Shown: positions 18,691 to 30,205 of the stretch, one piece after another
Numbering within the stretch: the stretch's first letter is position 1
Layout: each line of letters begins with the position of its first letter
Origin: Candidatus Anaplasma sp. TIGMIC
GTDB lineage: Bacteria > Pseudomonadota > Alphaproteobacteria > Rickettsiales > Anaplasmataceae
Length of the DNA: 50,403 nt
Direction of reading: 5' to 3'
Assembly (NCBI RefSeq): GCF_028204095.1
Contig: NZ_JAQLOH010000004.1
Coordinates: 1 to 50,403, forward strand
Notes under the pieces: model-generated
What the model saw: only the letters and a program-made list of their open reading frames with translations
Told to the model about the DNA's origin: nothing
Databases searched by the model: none
Made by a program: the position numbers and the translations under genes

Positions 18691-19689
18691 ATGCATCGGT
18701 CGGCTTGCGCACTCTGGCTGGGCACGTGTTGTGTCCTCATTCTCGTTATGGTCTTAGTTGGCGGAATTACTAGGCTTACTAACGCTGGGCTGTCTATCAC
18801 TGAGTGGCGCCCTATAACTGGCATAGTTCCCCCAATGAGTATGAAATCCTGGATCATAGAGAAAGAAAAATACGAAAAAACTCCAGAGTACAAGTACACG
18901 AACTTTGGCATCTCAATGGGAGATTTCAAGCGCATATACATGACAGAGTACTTTCACAGACTACTTGGCAGAGTGCTGGGCGCGGTATTTTTTGTGCCCA
19001 TGTTCCACTTTATTGCCAAAGGTAAGATAAAGGGCGCGTTTGCGGTGCGCATAGGGCTTGTGTCGCTGTTAGGCATGCTACAGGGAATTATGGGATGGAT
19101 GATGGTCAAGAGTGGATTGGTAGATGTTCCATACGTCAGCCATTTCAGACTGTCCGTTCACTTGTTCCTAACTGTGCTGATATTTTCTTTGCTGTGGTAC
19201 AGTCTGCTGGAGTGCATTGGAGTGAGTGGAAAATACCATGTATCTACGTGTAAGTACTCATTTCTGGTACTAATATACGTGATCACGGTGGTGCAAATGC
19301 TACTGGGAGCATTTGTTGCAGGATTGGATGCTGGCCTAATTTTTAATACCTTTCCACTTATGGATGGAGAAATTATCCCTAAGCAAATTCTCAAGGAAGC
19401 TTTGGTATCGGGAACCTTACTGCGAAATGGACCAGCTGTTCAGTTTTTACATCGCATTTTTGCAGCAGTCGTGTTCCTGTGCGCTGCAACCACGTTAGCC
19501 CTTGTTCGAACAAGAACGAGCTGGGTACTGTTTTTTTCTGTATGCGTACAGTTTTTGTTAGGTGTTGTTACTTTGGTACATGGAGTTCCGGTGAAGATAG
19601 CAGCAGCACACCAAATATGGAGTTTTGTGGTTATAGCGCTTGAAATCTACCTACTCAAAGTAGCAAAACGTGTGGTTTATCTACGTTAG
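18691..19689 (+). CDS. ctaA: Heme A synthase, CtaA/Cox15 type
   Basis: Oxidises the C8 methyl of heme O to make heme A for cytochrome aa3 oxidase, in the inner membrane. The 332-residue protein shows about eight membrane segments and Cox15-type blocks: [18 protein letters not shown] near residues 28-46, [12 protein letters not shown] with a heme-ligand histidine, LSVHLFLTV, and [12 protein letters not shown] and [12 protein letters not shown] in the second half. The ATG has no strong ribosome site. Its last 9 bases overlap the end of ccmA, which runs toward it. Confidence 0.95.
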   Translation: MHRSACALWLGTCCVLILVMVLVGGITRLTNAGLSITEWRPITGIVPPMSMKSWIIEKEKYEKTPEYKYTNFGISMGDFKRIYMTEYFHRLLGRVLGAVFFVPMFHFIAKGKIKGAFAVRIGLVSLLGMLQGIMGWMMVKSGLVDVPYVSHFRLSVHLFLTVLIFSLLWYSLLECIGVSGKYHVSTCKYSFLVLIYVITVVQMLLGAFVAGLDAGLIFNTFPLMDGEIIPKQILKEALVSGTLLRNGPAVQFLHRIFAAVVFLCAATTLALVRTRTSWVLFFSVCVQFLLGVVTLVHGVPVKIAAAHQIWSFVVIALEIYLLKVAKRVVYLR

Positions 19690-20355
19690 AACTTCTTCTG
19701 CTCGGGTTGGGGACAGATGCACTATTTGTGCGTCGGGAAATATGTGTGCTGGATTGTGATCCGACATTACAACGATTCCCCCGTGTTCTGCCCGGGTATG
19801 GATCAGGTTCCTTACGGTGTCTATAGCCTGTGAATCCATATTTGTGAACGGCTCATCAATTATCCAGACCTGCGTGTTGAATAACAGCAATCTAGATAGG
19901 GCAACTTTTCGTTTCCACCCCGATGACAGGTGTTTGTACTTAGTGTTTAAAACCGGATCTAGCCCGAAAAAATTTACTGCGGCGCTTAACAAAGCGTCTT
20001 TATCCCTTGAGTGAGCCCAATACCGCAGTATATCGGCAGTACTTAGGTGTTCGTAACAAGCATTTTTGTGTCCAACGTATGTTATGTTAGAAATACATGT
20101 GCTCGATGTGGTTACTACCTCTCCATCTAGGGTTATCGTACCGAACCGGATTGGTACCAATCCGACCATTGCTCTCAACAGAGACGTCTTGCCACTACCA
20201 TTCATTCCTGTGACTACAGTGACCGTACCATAGTCAGCCACGAAACTAAGGTTTTTAAAAAGTACGCTCTCTCCTCGTATGCATGTCACATTAGAGCACT
20301 CTAGCACCACACCCCCATCAAGCTTAACCCACGCACTCGAGCCGAATACTAGCAT
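19681..20355 (-). CDS. ccmA: Heme exporter ATPase CcmA
   Basis: ATP-binding subunit of the CcmABCD complex of cytochrome c maturation system I, which releases holo-CcmE. The 224 residues contain Walker A (GMNGSGKTS), a signature [15 protein letters not shown] in place of LSGGQ, as is common in CcmA, and Walker B VWIIDEPF. The usual partner ccmB is not adjacent; ccmC lies 28 kb away and a ccmG-like gene about 9.5 kb away. The coding end overlaps ctaA by 9 bp in convergent orientation. Residues ahead of about 15 are variable, so the start could be a little further in. Confidence 0.92.
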   Translation of the reverse strand: MLVFGSSAWVKLDGGVVLECSNVTCIRGESVLFKNLSFVADYGTVTVVTGMNGSGKTSLLRAMVGLVPIRFGTITLDGEVVTTSSTCISNITYVGHKNACYEHLSTADILRYWAHSRDKDALLSAAVNFFGLDPVLNTKYKHLSSGWKRKVALSRLLLFNTQVWIIDEPFTNMDSQAIDTVRNLIHTRAEHGGIVVMSDHNPAHIFPDAQIVHLSPTRAEEVLT

Positions 20356-20830
20356 GATACATGTTATGGGATTATTACCATACTAAACAGCATACGAGCT
20401 ACCCCGAGTAGTAAAACAGGTAAGCAGCTGTAACGCAATAAAACAAAAGACTATCAGTGATATTATGACTTAAGCTGCAGTAGCGCACACATCGTGTGTG
20501 GTGGACAAGACGAAATAAGCTTGGGTCATGTTTTAATTGTTGAGAAGTTTCACACAATGTGCTGTGCAATGACGTCTGTGCAGTGTGGCAACAATCCATA
20601 TCTGAGACCGTTCTTATACTACGGTGCACACATCCGCATGCTGCATAAGTATCTCACAGGATGCCTGCGGACCCACATGCGAAGCTGAAAAGTTCTGTGA
20701 ATGAGGCTGTGGCCAGTGCCTTAAACAACAATCAACTTTAGAGATAACATTATTGAAAAAACACAGTGCAACGCGCACCCTCCGTACACACACACCTTCT
20801 TTTGCCATGGCTAGACGTCATGTGCGGATA
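20356..20830. other. Gene-free spacer between dcd and ccmA
   Basis: 475 nt between two minus-strand genes. Only short unconvincing frames occur. A small hairpin, CACACA-TCG-TGTGTG, lies at 20486-20500. I see no RNA gene. Confidence 0.5.
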
Positions 20831-21388
20831 TTAGCTCACTATCGGGAGCGTAACACCATCTTGCCCCATGTACTTACCATCTATCTCGTCATACGAGATG
20901 CTGCAACGATCCTTGCCGGCCAAAAACAGAAACTGGCAAGCGCCCTCAAATGCGTAAACCTTCACGGGAAGCGGAGACGTATTAGAAAATTCCAAAGTTA
21001 CGCATCCTTCCCAGCCTGGCTCCAGAGGAGTAACATTTATCACGATACCGCAGCGTGCGTATGTGGACTTACCAACGCAGATAACCATAACATCCCTTGG
21101 TATCCTGAAGTACTCTACCGTTTTAGCTAACATGAAACTGTTTGGCGGGATGACACAAAGGCTTCCCTCTCTGTCTATGAAACTATCCTGAGAAAAGTTC
21201 TTGGGATCCACTATCACAGAGTGGGTGTTGGAAAAAATCTTAAACTTATTATCGAGCCTTGCATCATAGCCGTAAGATGACAAGCCATAGGAAAGAACAC
21301 CGGAGTTTTCTTTGTGATCCACAAATGGAGAGATCATACCTTCCTTCAAGGCCTTTTCCTTGATCCAATGATCGGGCATGACTGACAT
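20831..21388 (-). CDS. dcd: dCTP deaminase
   Basis: Deaminates dCTP to dUTP, the precursor of dUMP for thymidylate synthesis; this links it to thyX in the same window. The 185-residue length and motifs match the trimeric Dcd family: [36 protein letters not shown] with the catalytic glutamate, and [10 protein letters not shown]. The ATG at 21388 has CGGAA about 6 nt ahead. Gene-free spacers lie on both sides. Confidence 0.96.
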   Translation of the reverse strand: MSVMPDHWIKEKALKEGMISPFVDHKENSGVLSYGLSSYGYDARLDNKFKIFSNTHSVIVDPKNFSQDSFIDREGSLCVIPPNSFMLAKTVEYFRIPRDVMVICVGKSTYARCGIVINVTPLEPGWEGCVTLEFSNTSPLPVKVYAFEGACQFLFLAGKDRCSISYDEIDGKYMGQDGVTLPIVS

Positions 21389-22371
21389 GGCAATTCCGAG
21401 GAAGAGAAAAACAACAAACCTAGACCCTCACTCTATAACTAATGCTGTTCCAGCGCAAGAGAAAACTCTAATTAGGCCATGACCCGTCATTTTTTCCTGT
21501 TGTGGAACTACTGTGACGTAACAAGTTGTATATGGCTAAGAAATGAGTTACTACTAACATGGCGCAAGTTGATAATCCATGTCCACATATAGGCAAATAA
21601 CGGCCTTGAGACTAGCTCTGCAAAACTGTTCCACATACTGTACACTGTTACTGCAGTCATAACCTTTAAAATCTCTCTAGTGAACCATAAGACGCAACTC
21701 TAACTTTGTCATTTTTTGCAGAGTTCATGACATTGCAGTGCTTGATGCTTCACAAAAGACCGCAGATTTAGTCTAATTCAAGGAAGGGCAGACCATGTCT
21801 GGCATATATACTGTAAGTTGTACGTGCACGCATAATTCGCTTGATGACACATGCCGCAAGACAGACTTTTTCTCTCTCTGGAGCGCGCCACCCGTAGCGC
21901 CGCAAAGTCCGCTCTGCTGAGCATATCCGAACACAGCTCCTTTAAAAGGTACTTGGAAGAGGTGTCTATGTGAGCTACCGCATTGAGCCATTATAATATC
22001 GTCTATGCGTTAGACAAAGGGTGTATGGCCGGGTTTTGATCAGCAGCTGTAAGTTTAGCTATCAGTTATTAGGCGAAATCTACGCGGTGATAGGCTGATG
22101 TAGCGCATAATTCATGAACATAAGTACTTTAGTTATGCCTTAAAGCAAAGGGCAGATCGCTACTGTTAGTCGTTCTGATATGTCCTAAACAGGTCATTGA
22201 GGAAACGTGGGAGAGGTGGAGGAAATTTCAAAAATTTTTATGCAGTGTCAAAGCATAGTATACGATATGCGGCAAAATTTGCCACCTTCTACCAGCATGA
22301 ATAGGCCGTAAATATAACATTGCCACATACTTAGAGCTTATCTGGAGGGTCTAATAGCAATATTTTTTGAT

Positions 22372-22408
22372 TTATCAAATAAAAAATGCATGTGTTATCA
22401 AAATGCAT
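22372..22408 (+). repeat. AT-rich direct repeat TTATCAAA...ATGCAT
   Basis: TTATCAAA (22372-22379) with ATGCAT (22386-22391) is repeated as TTATCAAA (22395-22402) directly followed by ATGCAT (22403-22408). The second copy lacks 6 bases of the spacer. It lies about 115-140 nt ahead of the cspA promoter candidate and could be a protein-binding site. Chance in AT-rich DNA is not excluded. Confidence 0.4.
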
Positions 22409-22522
22409 ATGATAGGGCATAAAGTTGTGTATACGTGTGATGGAGGTCATGCATTATCTACTTTAGGTTGAAGATGTGCACTATTTACTCTAGGGAAAGT
22501 ACGTAAAAAAATAATATTTCTC

Positions 22523-22549
22523 TTGCAATGCTGGATATTAAAATATAGT
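22523..22549 (+). promoter_or_regulatory. Possible cspA promoter
   Basis: TTGCAA at 22523-22528 and TATAGT at 22544-22549 are separated by 15 nt, slightly short. Transcription would start near 22556, giving a leader of about 80 nt before the ATG, long enough for a structured leader as found in some cold-shock genes. Confidence 0.3.
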
Positions 22550-22636
22550 CTTGGAGCGCCGTGCATCCTACAACTCAGGCGTGAGTTCAGGGGGTTGGTT
22601 GTCACGGTTTTTTGTCTGAATATTTAAGGGTTTTTG

Positions 22637-22915
22637 ATGTCTCAGTTAGTGGATGGGAAGACGTTCTACACCGGTCATGTAAAATGGTTTAGCGTAGAGA
22701 AGGGTTACGGATTTATTTGTAAAGACGGCTCAGATGGTGGAAAGTTGAGCGGTGGGGCCGGAATGGGCCACGGTGATAAGGATGTCTTTGTGCACATCAC
22801 GTCGTTGCAGCGGAGCAGAATAGATAATCTTAGGGAAGGCCAGAAGGTTAGATATCAGTTGGATGAAAACAACGGTAAGGTTTCTGCTGTGAACCTAGAG
22901 GTTATAGCGGAGTAA
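22637..22915 (+). CDS. Cold-shock domain protein
   Basis: A small single-stranded nucleic-acid-binding protein that melts RNA structure. The 92 residues include the cold-shock domain with RNP1 (GYGFI in KWFSVEKGYGFIC) and RNP2 (DVFVHIT). It is longer than the 70-residue CspA because of a Gly/Asp-rich insert (about residues 32-49) between the two motifs, as often seen in alphaproteobacteria. The ATG at 22637 has AAGGG 6 nt ahead; a TTG directly before it is not needed. ntrY follows after about 46 nt on the same strand. Confidence 0.93.
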   Translation: MSQLVDGKTFYTGHVKWFSVEKGYGFICKDGSDGGKLSGGAGMGHGDKDVFVHITSLQRSRIDNLREGQKVRYQLDENNGKVSAVNLEVIAE

Positions 22916-22961
22916 CATCTGTTTGCTAGACCTTGTTAGGGTTCATGTGCTGCTAGGTTTT

Positions 22962-25046
22962 ATGAAGAGGCGCCTTCTGTGGAGTGTTCTTAGTGGTGTT
23001 CTATCTTCCGGTGTTTTTTCTGTTCTACTGGCGTCTCTTGATCTTTTGCTTGTACTTCTTCTATTCGATGTATTCGGGGCGTGGAGTGTTGCCCCGGAAG
23101 AGTCTATGCCTCTCCTCCTAGGAGGGCTGCTACTGTTCTTATTCTTCATAGCTGCATTGTCGTATTGGATGATGCATATATGGATACAATGTAAGCGAGG
23201 AGAGCTAGGTTTTAGGTTGCAGGCCAGGGCTGTCCTGGTTTTTACCTCTGTAGGTATGATCCCGGCCGTGCTAGTGTCGGGTTTCGCGTACCTGTTCTTC
23301 GATTATGGCGTTAGGGCGTGGTATTATAACAGTATACGGCCCGCGTTTTCACAGTGTGTTTCGGCCGCTTTTGACCAGAGAGCCGCCTGTATTTCTGCTG
23401 TTCTCAGTTCCGATATTACGCATCTATCTGAATATGTTGGGATAAATTCAGGTAATCGATCGAGTAAAAAACTTCTACTTGGTTCAAGGATATTTCATTT
23501 TTCTGAAGTTCTTCTTGTAGAAAATGGCCAAATTGTTGCAAGTAGCATACCGGATACCGGGTTCAGTATGGATTCTATAGCTGAGAGCGAGCTGCCTGTG
23601 AACAAAGAAAAGCCTGTGGCGATATTCACAGGGCACTCTGTATATGCGGTACAGCTTATCGATGAATCCACAAAAACATATCTGGTTGCGGTCCGGCTGA
23701 TGCGCAAAGCGCAGGAACACGATATTCCGAACAATTCCGAAATACAGGATCGCAGAGAAGATCTCAGGATGCAGATGTCTGCTTTGCAGATTCAGTTTTC
23801 CTTGGCATTTTTATTTCTTTTTCTTGTGCTTCTTTTTATCTCGGTATGGTTGGGTGCGAGTTTTGCCAAAGGCATCGTAGGCAGATTGTCTGAACTATTT
23901 TTTGCAACCAAGAGAGTGCAAGATGGCGACTTTGATTGCAAAATTGAAAACAACGGCGATGCAATGGGTGAAGAAATTGCCACTGTTATTCGGGCGTTTA
24001 ACCAGATGGTTGAGCGTCTGAGCGAGCAGAGATTGCAGCTTGAGAATGCCTACCGTGAAATAAACAGCCGTAAGGGCTTTGTTGAAACTGTGTTATCTGG
24101 GGTTTCTTCCGGGGTCATGGCGCTTTCACCTTCTAAGCTTGTTACTTTGATGAATGATAGGGCTATGGAGCTCCTGTCATGTAATGAGCTGAATAAGCCT
24201 CTAGAAGAGGTATTTCCGGAAGCCCAGGAGCTGGTTAGTGGAGCTAAGTGCAAGGGTGATATTGCCATTAGTAGAGGGTGCAAGTCTCTTATATTGTCAG
24301 TCAACATAGAGTGGCTGAAAACTCAGGGTTTGATAATAACGTTTGACGACATTTCGGGGCTTGTAGAGGCGCAGCGGAAGGCTGCATGGTCTGATGTAGC
24401 GAGAAGAATAGCGCATGAAATAAAAAACCCCATCACCCCAATTTACCTAGCAGCTGAGAGGCTGAGCAGTAAGTATTCTGAGCAGATTGTTTCAGAAAGG
24501 GAAACCTTTTTGCGATACACGGATACCATAATTAAGCATGTTTCTAATATAAGCTGCATAGTGGACGAGTTTGCGCAGTTTGCGAGAATGCCAAGCCCCA
24601 CTTTCAAAATGTGTGATATATCCGCCATAATAAGGGATATAAGCTTTTTGGGACAGTTCGGCAAAAATGTCGTATACTACGACTTGAGCTTTCCGGAAGA
24701 AGAGGTTCTTGTCTGGTTGGACCAAGAGCAAATTTCTCAGGTGTTTGTGAACATATTCAAAAATGCCTGCGAGTCCATAAATGCCAGCGTAAATGCTGAT
24801 AATGGGCGGATAGGGGTTGTGGTTTCCAAACGCGAAGGAAGTGTTCAGGTAGAGGTGCGGGACAACGGGGTAGGGTTTTCTGAAGACCTTATTGGCAGGT
24901 TGACTGAGCCTTACGTCACCACACGGGATCAGGGTACTGGTCTTGGGCTGGCGATAGTGCAGAAGATTTTGGAAGAGCATGGTGCCACTATAAGCTTCTG
25001 CAACTCAGACGAAGGCGGTGTAGTCTTGATGACTTTTTTAAAGTGA
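22962..25046 (+). CDS. ntrY: NtrY-like sensor histidine kinase
   Basis: Membrane sensor of a two-component system. From ATG 22962 it has 694 residues. Three N-terminal membrane segments (about residues 5-110) are followed by an extracytoplasmic region and a fourth membrane segment (SLAFLFLFLVLLFISVWLG, near 290). Then come HAMP, a PAS-like region, a HisKA domain with the phosphorylated histidine in RRIAHEIKNP (about H485), and HATPase_c with DNGVGF and GTGLGLAIV. Anaplasmataceae are known to keep only three systems: NtrY-NtrX, CckA-CtrA and PleC-PleD. The layout fits NtrY, but ntrX is not adjacent. TAGGT precedes the ATG; a TTG at 22923 would add 13 residues. rnd starts 7 nt after the stop. 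Confidence 0.92.
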   Translation: MKRRLLWSVLSGVLSSGVFSVLLASLDLLLVLLLFDVFGAWSVAPEESMPLLLGGLLLFLFFIAALSYWMMHIWIQCKRGELGFRLQARAVLVFTSVGMIPAVLVSGFAYLFFDYGVRAWYYNSIRPAFSQCVSAAFDQRAACISAVLSSDITHLSEYVGINSGNRSSKKLLLGSRIFHFSEVLLVENGQIVASSIPDTGFSMDSIAESELPVNKEKPVAIFTGHSVYAVQLIDESTKTYLVAVRLMRKAQEHDIPNNSEIQDRREDLRMQMSALQIQFSLAFLFLFLVLLFISVWLGASFAKGIVGRLSELFFATKRVQDGDFDCKIENNGDAMGEEIATVIRAFNQMVERLSEQRLQLENAYREINSRKGFVETVLSGVSSGVMALSPSKLVTLMNDRAMELLSCNELNKPLEEVFPEAQELVSGAKCKGDIAISRGCKSLILSVNIEWLKTQGLIITFDDISGLVEAQRKAAWSDVARRIAHEIKNPITPIYLAAERLSSKYSEQIVSERETFLRYTDTIIKHVSNISCIVDEFAQFARMPSPTFKMCDISAIIRDISFLGQFGKNVVYYDLSFPEEEVLVWLDQEQISQVFVNIFKNACESINASVNADNGRIGVVVSKREGSVQVEVRDNGVGFSEDLIGRLTEPYVTTRDQGTGLGLAIVQKILEEHGATISFCNSDEGGVVLMTFLK

Positions 25047-25053
25047 GCCCAAA

Positions 25054-26214
25054 GTGCTAATATGTTCCACTGACAAATTATCGAAGTTTTGTGCTGAGCT
25101 ACTTCATTGTGGCCCAGAAAGCGTAGCTGTGGACACTGAATTTTCTAGAAGTTTTAGTGAATACTATCCCAGGTTATGTTTGTTGCAGCTCGCTTATGAA
25201 GGAGGGCACTGTGTTGTTGATGCTTTGGCAGAAGGCATAGACTTGGAGCCGTTGCAGGATGTATTCGCGAATAAGAAAATTTTTAAGGTGTTTCACGACT
25301 GCAGGCAAGACCTTGATGCATTATCTGTTAAATTCCCAAGTATACCGGATCCCATTTTTGATACACAGATAGCAGCGATGCTCTGCGAGTATCATGAAAA
25401 TTCTGTTGGATATTCAAAATTGGTTGAGCAGTTTTTAGGTGTAAGGCTTAATAAACTATCATTCAAGAGGGTAGACTGGTCGAAGAGGCCGTTGACGGAA
25501 GGCAAAGTGCGGTATGCACTTGATGATGTTGTCTACTTGCATAAACTTTATGAAATATTGAAAGACATTTTGGAAGCAAAGGGGCGACTGTCCTGGTATT
25601 TGCAGGAGATGGAGAATATAGGAAATTCGGTTGCGGAGCAGTATATTTCTATACTTGAAGGTATGGATTTTTATGGAGAGCTGACAGAAGAAGAGTTAAT
25701 GGTTGCGAGATCTGTGGTCGAGTGGCGTGAAAAAGTAGCAAGCCTGCGTAACGTGAATCGCAACATCGTTATGTGTTCAAAAAGCGTTTTGAACGCAACT
25801 AGAGACTTCATATCAAGTGGCAGCGACGCTTGTTTAGCGAATCACGTAAAGGGCGAGTATTTGCGTGAACTTTCTTTTGGCTTAACGGAAATAGTTGACC
25901 GTAACAAAAACTCCAGGTTGGAGCCAAGTAATGCTGCGTCACAAGACCGTGATGTTCTTAGTGTTCTTTCCATATTGCTACATAACGTGTGCTTGAAGCA
26001 TGGGGTTTCGCAGCGGTTAGTGGCGTCTAGAAGAGACCTGGTCAGGGCTATGAGCAGGCTGCCAAGCGTAATAATGCGAGGCTGGCGGTATGAGTTTTTT
26101 GGCAATAAGATAGAAGACTTTGTTTCCGGCAAATCTCAACTTGTTTTTTCGGTTAGCGATGAAGGATCTGGACCGCAGTTATTAGTCGACACGCAATTGC
26201 TTGAAAACAAATGA
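25054..26214 (+). CDS. rnd: Ribonuclease D
   Basis: 3'-5' exoribonuclease that trims tRNA precursors. The 386 residues match the family. The DEDD exonuclease domain (about 1-190) shows VDTEFSRS (Exo I), FHDCRQDLDAL (Exo II) and YALDDVVYLHKLY (Exo III with tyrosine). A weaker HRDC-like region follows (about 205-290; REKVASLRNVNRN). The start is GTG, 7 nt after the ntrY stop, so the two are probably cotranscribed; I see no strong ribosome site of its own. Confidence 0.94.
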   Translation: MLICSTDKLSKFCAELLHCGPESVAVDTEFSRSFSEYYPRLCLLQLAYEGGHCVVDALAEGIDLEPLQDVFANKKIFKVFHDCRQDLDALSVKFPSIPDPIFDTQIAAMLCEYHENSVGYSKLVEQFLGVRLNKLSFKRVDWSKRPLTEGKVRYALDDVVYLHKLYEILKDILEAKGRLSWYLQEMENIGNSVAEQYISILEGMDFYGELTEEELMVARSVVEWREKVASLRNVNRNIVMCSKSVLNATRDFISSGSDACLANHVKGEYLRELSFGLTEIVDRNKNSRLEPSNAASQDRDVLSVLSILLHNVCLKHGVSQRLVASRRDLVRAMSRLPSVIMRGWRYEFFGNKIEDFVSGKSQLVFSVSDEGSGPQLLVDTQLLENK

Positions 26215-26943
26215 GATTCTGCTGCGATTCCAAGAGCAAGTCTTGATCACAGTTTCGCAGAGGTTCGTTCTTGATTGCACATACAGAGGTTTCTGGTAGA
26301 TACAGGTCCGGCGTGTGATGGTTTTGTGATTAATTGTCAGGTGGTGAAAGATAGTACCATAAGCAGCGACTATTCATTGTCTGCAGGTAGCGGCAGCCTA
26401 CGCGATTGTTTGCTTAGCGGTACATGGGAAGAGTTCGTAAGTACCCTTTAACATGCTGCGGAATTAACGTTACTTATTGAGTCTGTGTTTTATATCATAG
26501 CGGTTTTGATATCTCGTTGTTTTTCAATGATTCACCAAGCGGAGGATTGAGTTGCGAGAATTTTCATTTCAGAAAGTTACTTTCCCCGCTACAGGTCACA
26601 TGAAGCACATTGTCCAGTAGGTGACTCGCGGTTTATCCAAAAATGTTGGTTTGCGCAATCCGTCCGCACAAGTTTTAGTACGGGGATGTATACGGCTGTG
26701 GCCATAGAATGGTGAGTTATTGTGTTGTAGCACTGCAGGTGTGTACTCTACAGGTTCGGGAAATCATTTCATTTGCCAATTGTTGATGTCAGCAATGCGT
26801 ATTGCTAGTGGCATGACCAGTTTTGTGCTTATCAACTAGATCGCGGATTAAGATACCAGTAGCTGTTTAGCTGAGTATGGCGTCAAGAAGTTCTAATGTG
26901 TGCCGCACCGGCAGCGATTCCGATAGCTTAATGTAGAGAGGGA
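26215..26943. other. Gene-free convergent spacer between rnd and ligA
   Basis: 729 nt between two convergent genes. I find no frame with coding character, no tRNA-like pattern and no clear terminator hairpin with a T-run. It may hold decayed sequence, but I recognise no remnant. Confidence 0.5.
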
Positions 26944-28971
<2,028 letters not shown>

Positions 28972-28977
28972 TTATCT

Positions 28978-29307
28978 CTAGCCAGCTATTATTCCCTTCT
29001 TTTTTAATAGCTCCTGCAGCTCGCCGCTACGGTACATCTCGCTCACTATATCGCAACCGCCTATGAACTCCCCCTTAATGTATAGCTGGGGGATAGTAGG
29101 CCAATCGGAAAACTTCTTTATGCCTTCACGAAGCTCTGGGTCTCTCAAAACGTCTATACCCTTGAAAGGTACGCCGACTCGCATTAACGCAGCGACCACG
29201 GCGCTGGAAAACCCACACTGTGGCGCATCCGCGGAGCCCTTCATATACAGTACTACGTCGTTGCTTTCAATGTCGTGTTTAATACGATCTACCAAGTTGC
29301 TATCCAT
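28978..29307 (-). CDS. grxD: Monothiol glutaredoxin, Grx4 type
   Basis: CGFS-type glutaredoxin that holds and delivers [2Fe-2S] clusters, usually with BolA as partner. The 109 residues contain the diagnostic CGFS in [30 protein letters not shown] with the TVP-like cis-proline loop and the glutathione-binding Gly-Gly-Cys-Asp. The ATG lies within the end of bolA (8-nt overlap) and has GGGA about 8 nt ahead. ligA follows after 6 nt. Confidence 0.96.
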   Translation of the reverse strand: MDSNLVDRIKHDIESNDVVLYMKGSADAPQCGFSSAVVAALMRVGVPFKGIDVLRDPELREGIKKFSDWPTIPQLYIKGEFIGGCDIVSEMYRSGELQELLKKKGIIAG

Positions 29308-29533
29308 TTGAATTTCCCACGCTTGTTTCTATTTGTAATGCATGAACAACAACCCCAGATAGCGCATCGTACACCATCCTGTGCTGCTCAAGTTTTGACT
29401 TACCGCTGAATCTACCGGAGACAATTTTCACTGCGTAGTGGTCATCGTCATCCACCAGACTGATAACATCAACCGCATCGCCTGGGAAGGCGCTAACTAA
29501 CAACTGCTTTAATGTAAATGGATCCACAGCCAT
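29300..29533 (-). CDS. bolA: BolA-like protein
   Basis: BolA family members pair with monothiol glutaredoxins to bind or transfer Fe-S clusters. From ATG 29533 the product has 77 residues: a short helical start ([14 protein letters not shown]), [31 protein letters not shown] with the family's conserved histidine and F-x-G-K-S/L segment, and a C-terminal beta strand (VHALQIETS). The open frame runs further upstream to 29692, but that part is unlike any BolA. The end overlaps grxD by 8 nt, supporting coupled synthesis of the two partners. Confidence 0.92.
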   Translation of the reverse strand: MAVDPFTLKQLLVSAFPGDAVDVISLVDDDDHYAVKIVSGRFSGKSKLEQHRMVYDALSGVVVHALQIETSVGNSNG

Positions 29534-29701
29534 TGCAAGAAATCTACACCACACAAGGAGACAAGCTGTATAACACTTTTTGTGTGGATGGTAAATAGTG
29601 TCATTGTGTACGCACCAAGAGGGTACTGTTTTTACCTTTAACCAATGCGACTGCCAAAGGGTGCCGGATAGTTGGTTTCGCGTTACTCTCACGATTGATT
29701 G

Positions 29702-30205
29702 TCACCTAATCAATCTGACAATATGCTTTTTCCACAGCTCTTCAGTAACAACTCCCGGAATGTGTAAAATTAGCTCCCCTTTTTTGTTGAAAATAAACGT
29801 TTCGGGAACTCCCGAGACACCGAAAGTTTTTGTCACCTCGCCTGCATAATCAGCGGCAACCATGATATATGGGTTTCCGTGCAGGTTAATCCATGACAAT
29901 GCATTGCTCTCTATGTCTATGTAGTCTATTCCGTAAATATCAATTGAGGAATTCTTTGCTGCTTCCATCCAGATCTTATGTTCATTCACGCACATCGTGC
30001 ACCACGATGCAAACACATTTACCACATAGGGTCGGCCCTTTTTTTTGATTTCCCGCGTGTTAAACTTGGCTGACTCGCCAACTATTGTTGGAAGTATTAC
30101 GTCATAAGAAAAAGAGTGTTTATTGTGAGCGCGATAAACTGCAAAAAACGCGGCTACTGAAAGAGTACAAAACACAAACAACAAGAATACGCCGACTATT
30201 CGCAT
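29702..30205 (-). CDS. ccmG: CcmG/DsbE-like thioredoxin
   Basis: A membrane-anchored periplasmic thioredoxin that keeps apocytochrome c thiols reduced for heme attachment. It has 167 residues. An N-terminal anchor (RIVGVFLLFVFCTLSVAAFFAVY) is followed by a TlpA/CcmG fold with ASWCTMCVNEH, so the active site is CTMC, not the more common CPTC or CPPC. The cis-proline region is VSGVPETFIFNKKG, with the GVPET motif typical of CcmG. ATG 30205 has AGGGG 7-8 nt ahead; a longer frame to 30277 would hide the signal anchor. bolA lies 168 nt downstream. Confidence 0.9.
   Translation of the reverse strand: MRIVGVFLLFVFCTLSVAAFFAVYRAHNKHSFSYDVILPTIVGESAKFNTREIKKKGRPYVVNVFASWCTMCVNEHKIWMEAAKNSSIDIYGIDYIDIESNALSWINLHGNPYIMVAADYAGEVTKTFGVSGVPETFIFNKKGELILHIPGVVTEELWKKHIVRLIR

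Larger units (their letters stand above)
21389..22636. other. 1.2-kb gene-free region upstream of cspA
   Basis: About 1250 nt between divergent dcd and cspA. Short frames occur on both strands but none has family-like sequence, a good ribosome site or coding composition. The right part, about 22200-22540, is markedly AT-rich and holds a direct repeat (22372-22408) and the likely cspA promoter. No tRNA-like cloverleaf is seen. Confidence 0.5.

Noticed and set aside
23484-23734. Two overlapping minus-strand frames within ntrY
   Set aside because: They lie entirely inside the intact kinase gene and are explained by its codon pattern on the other strand.
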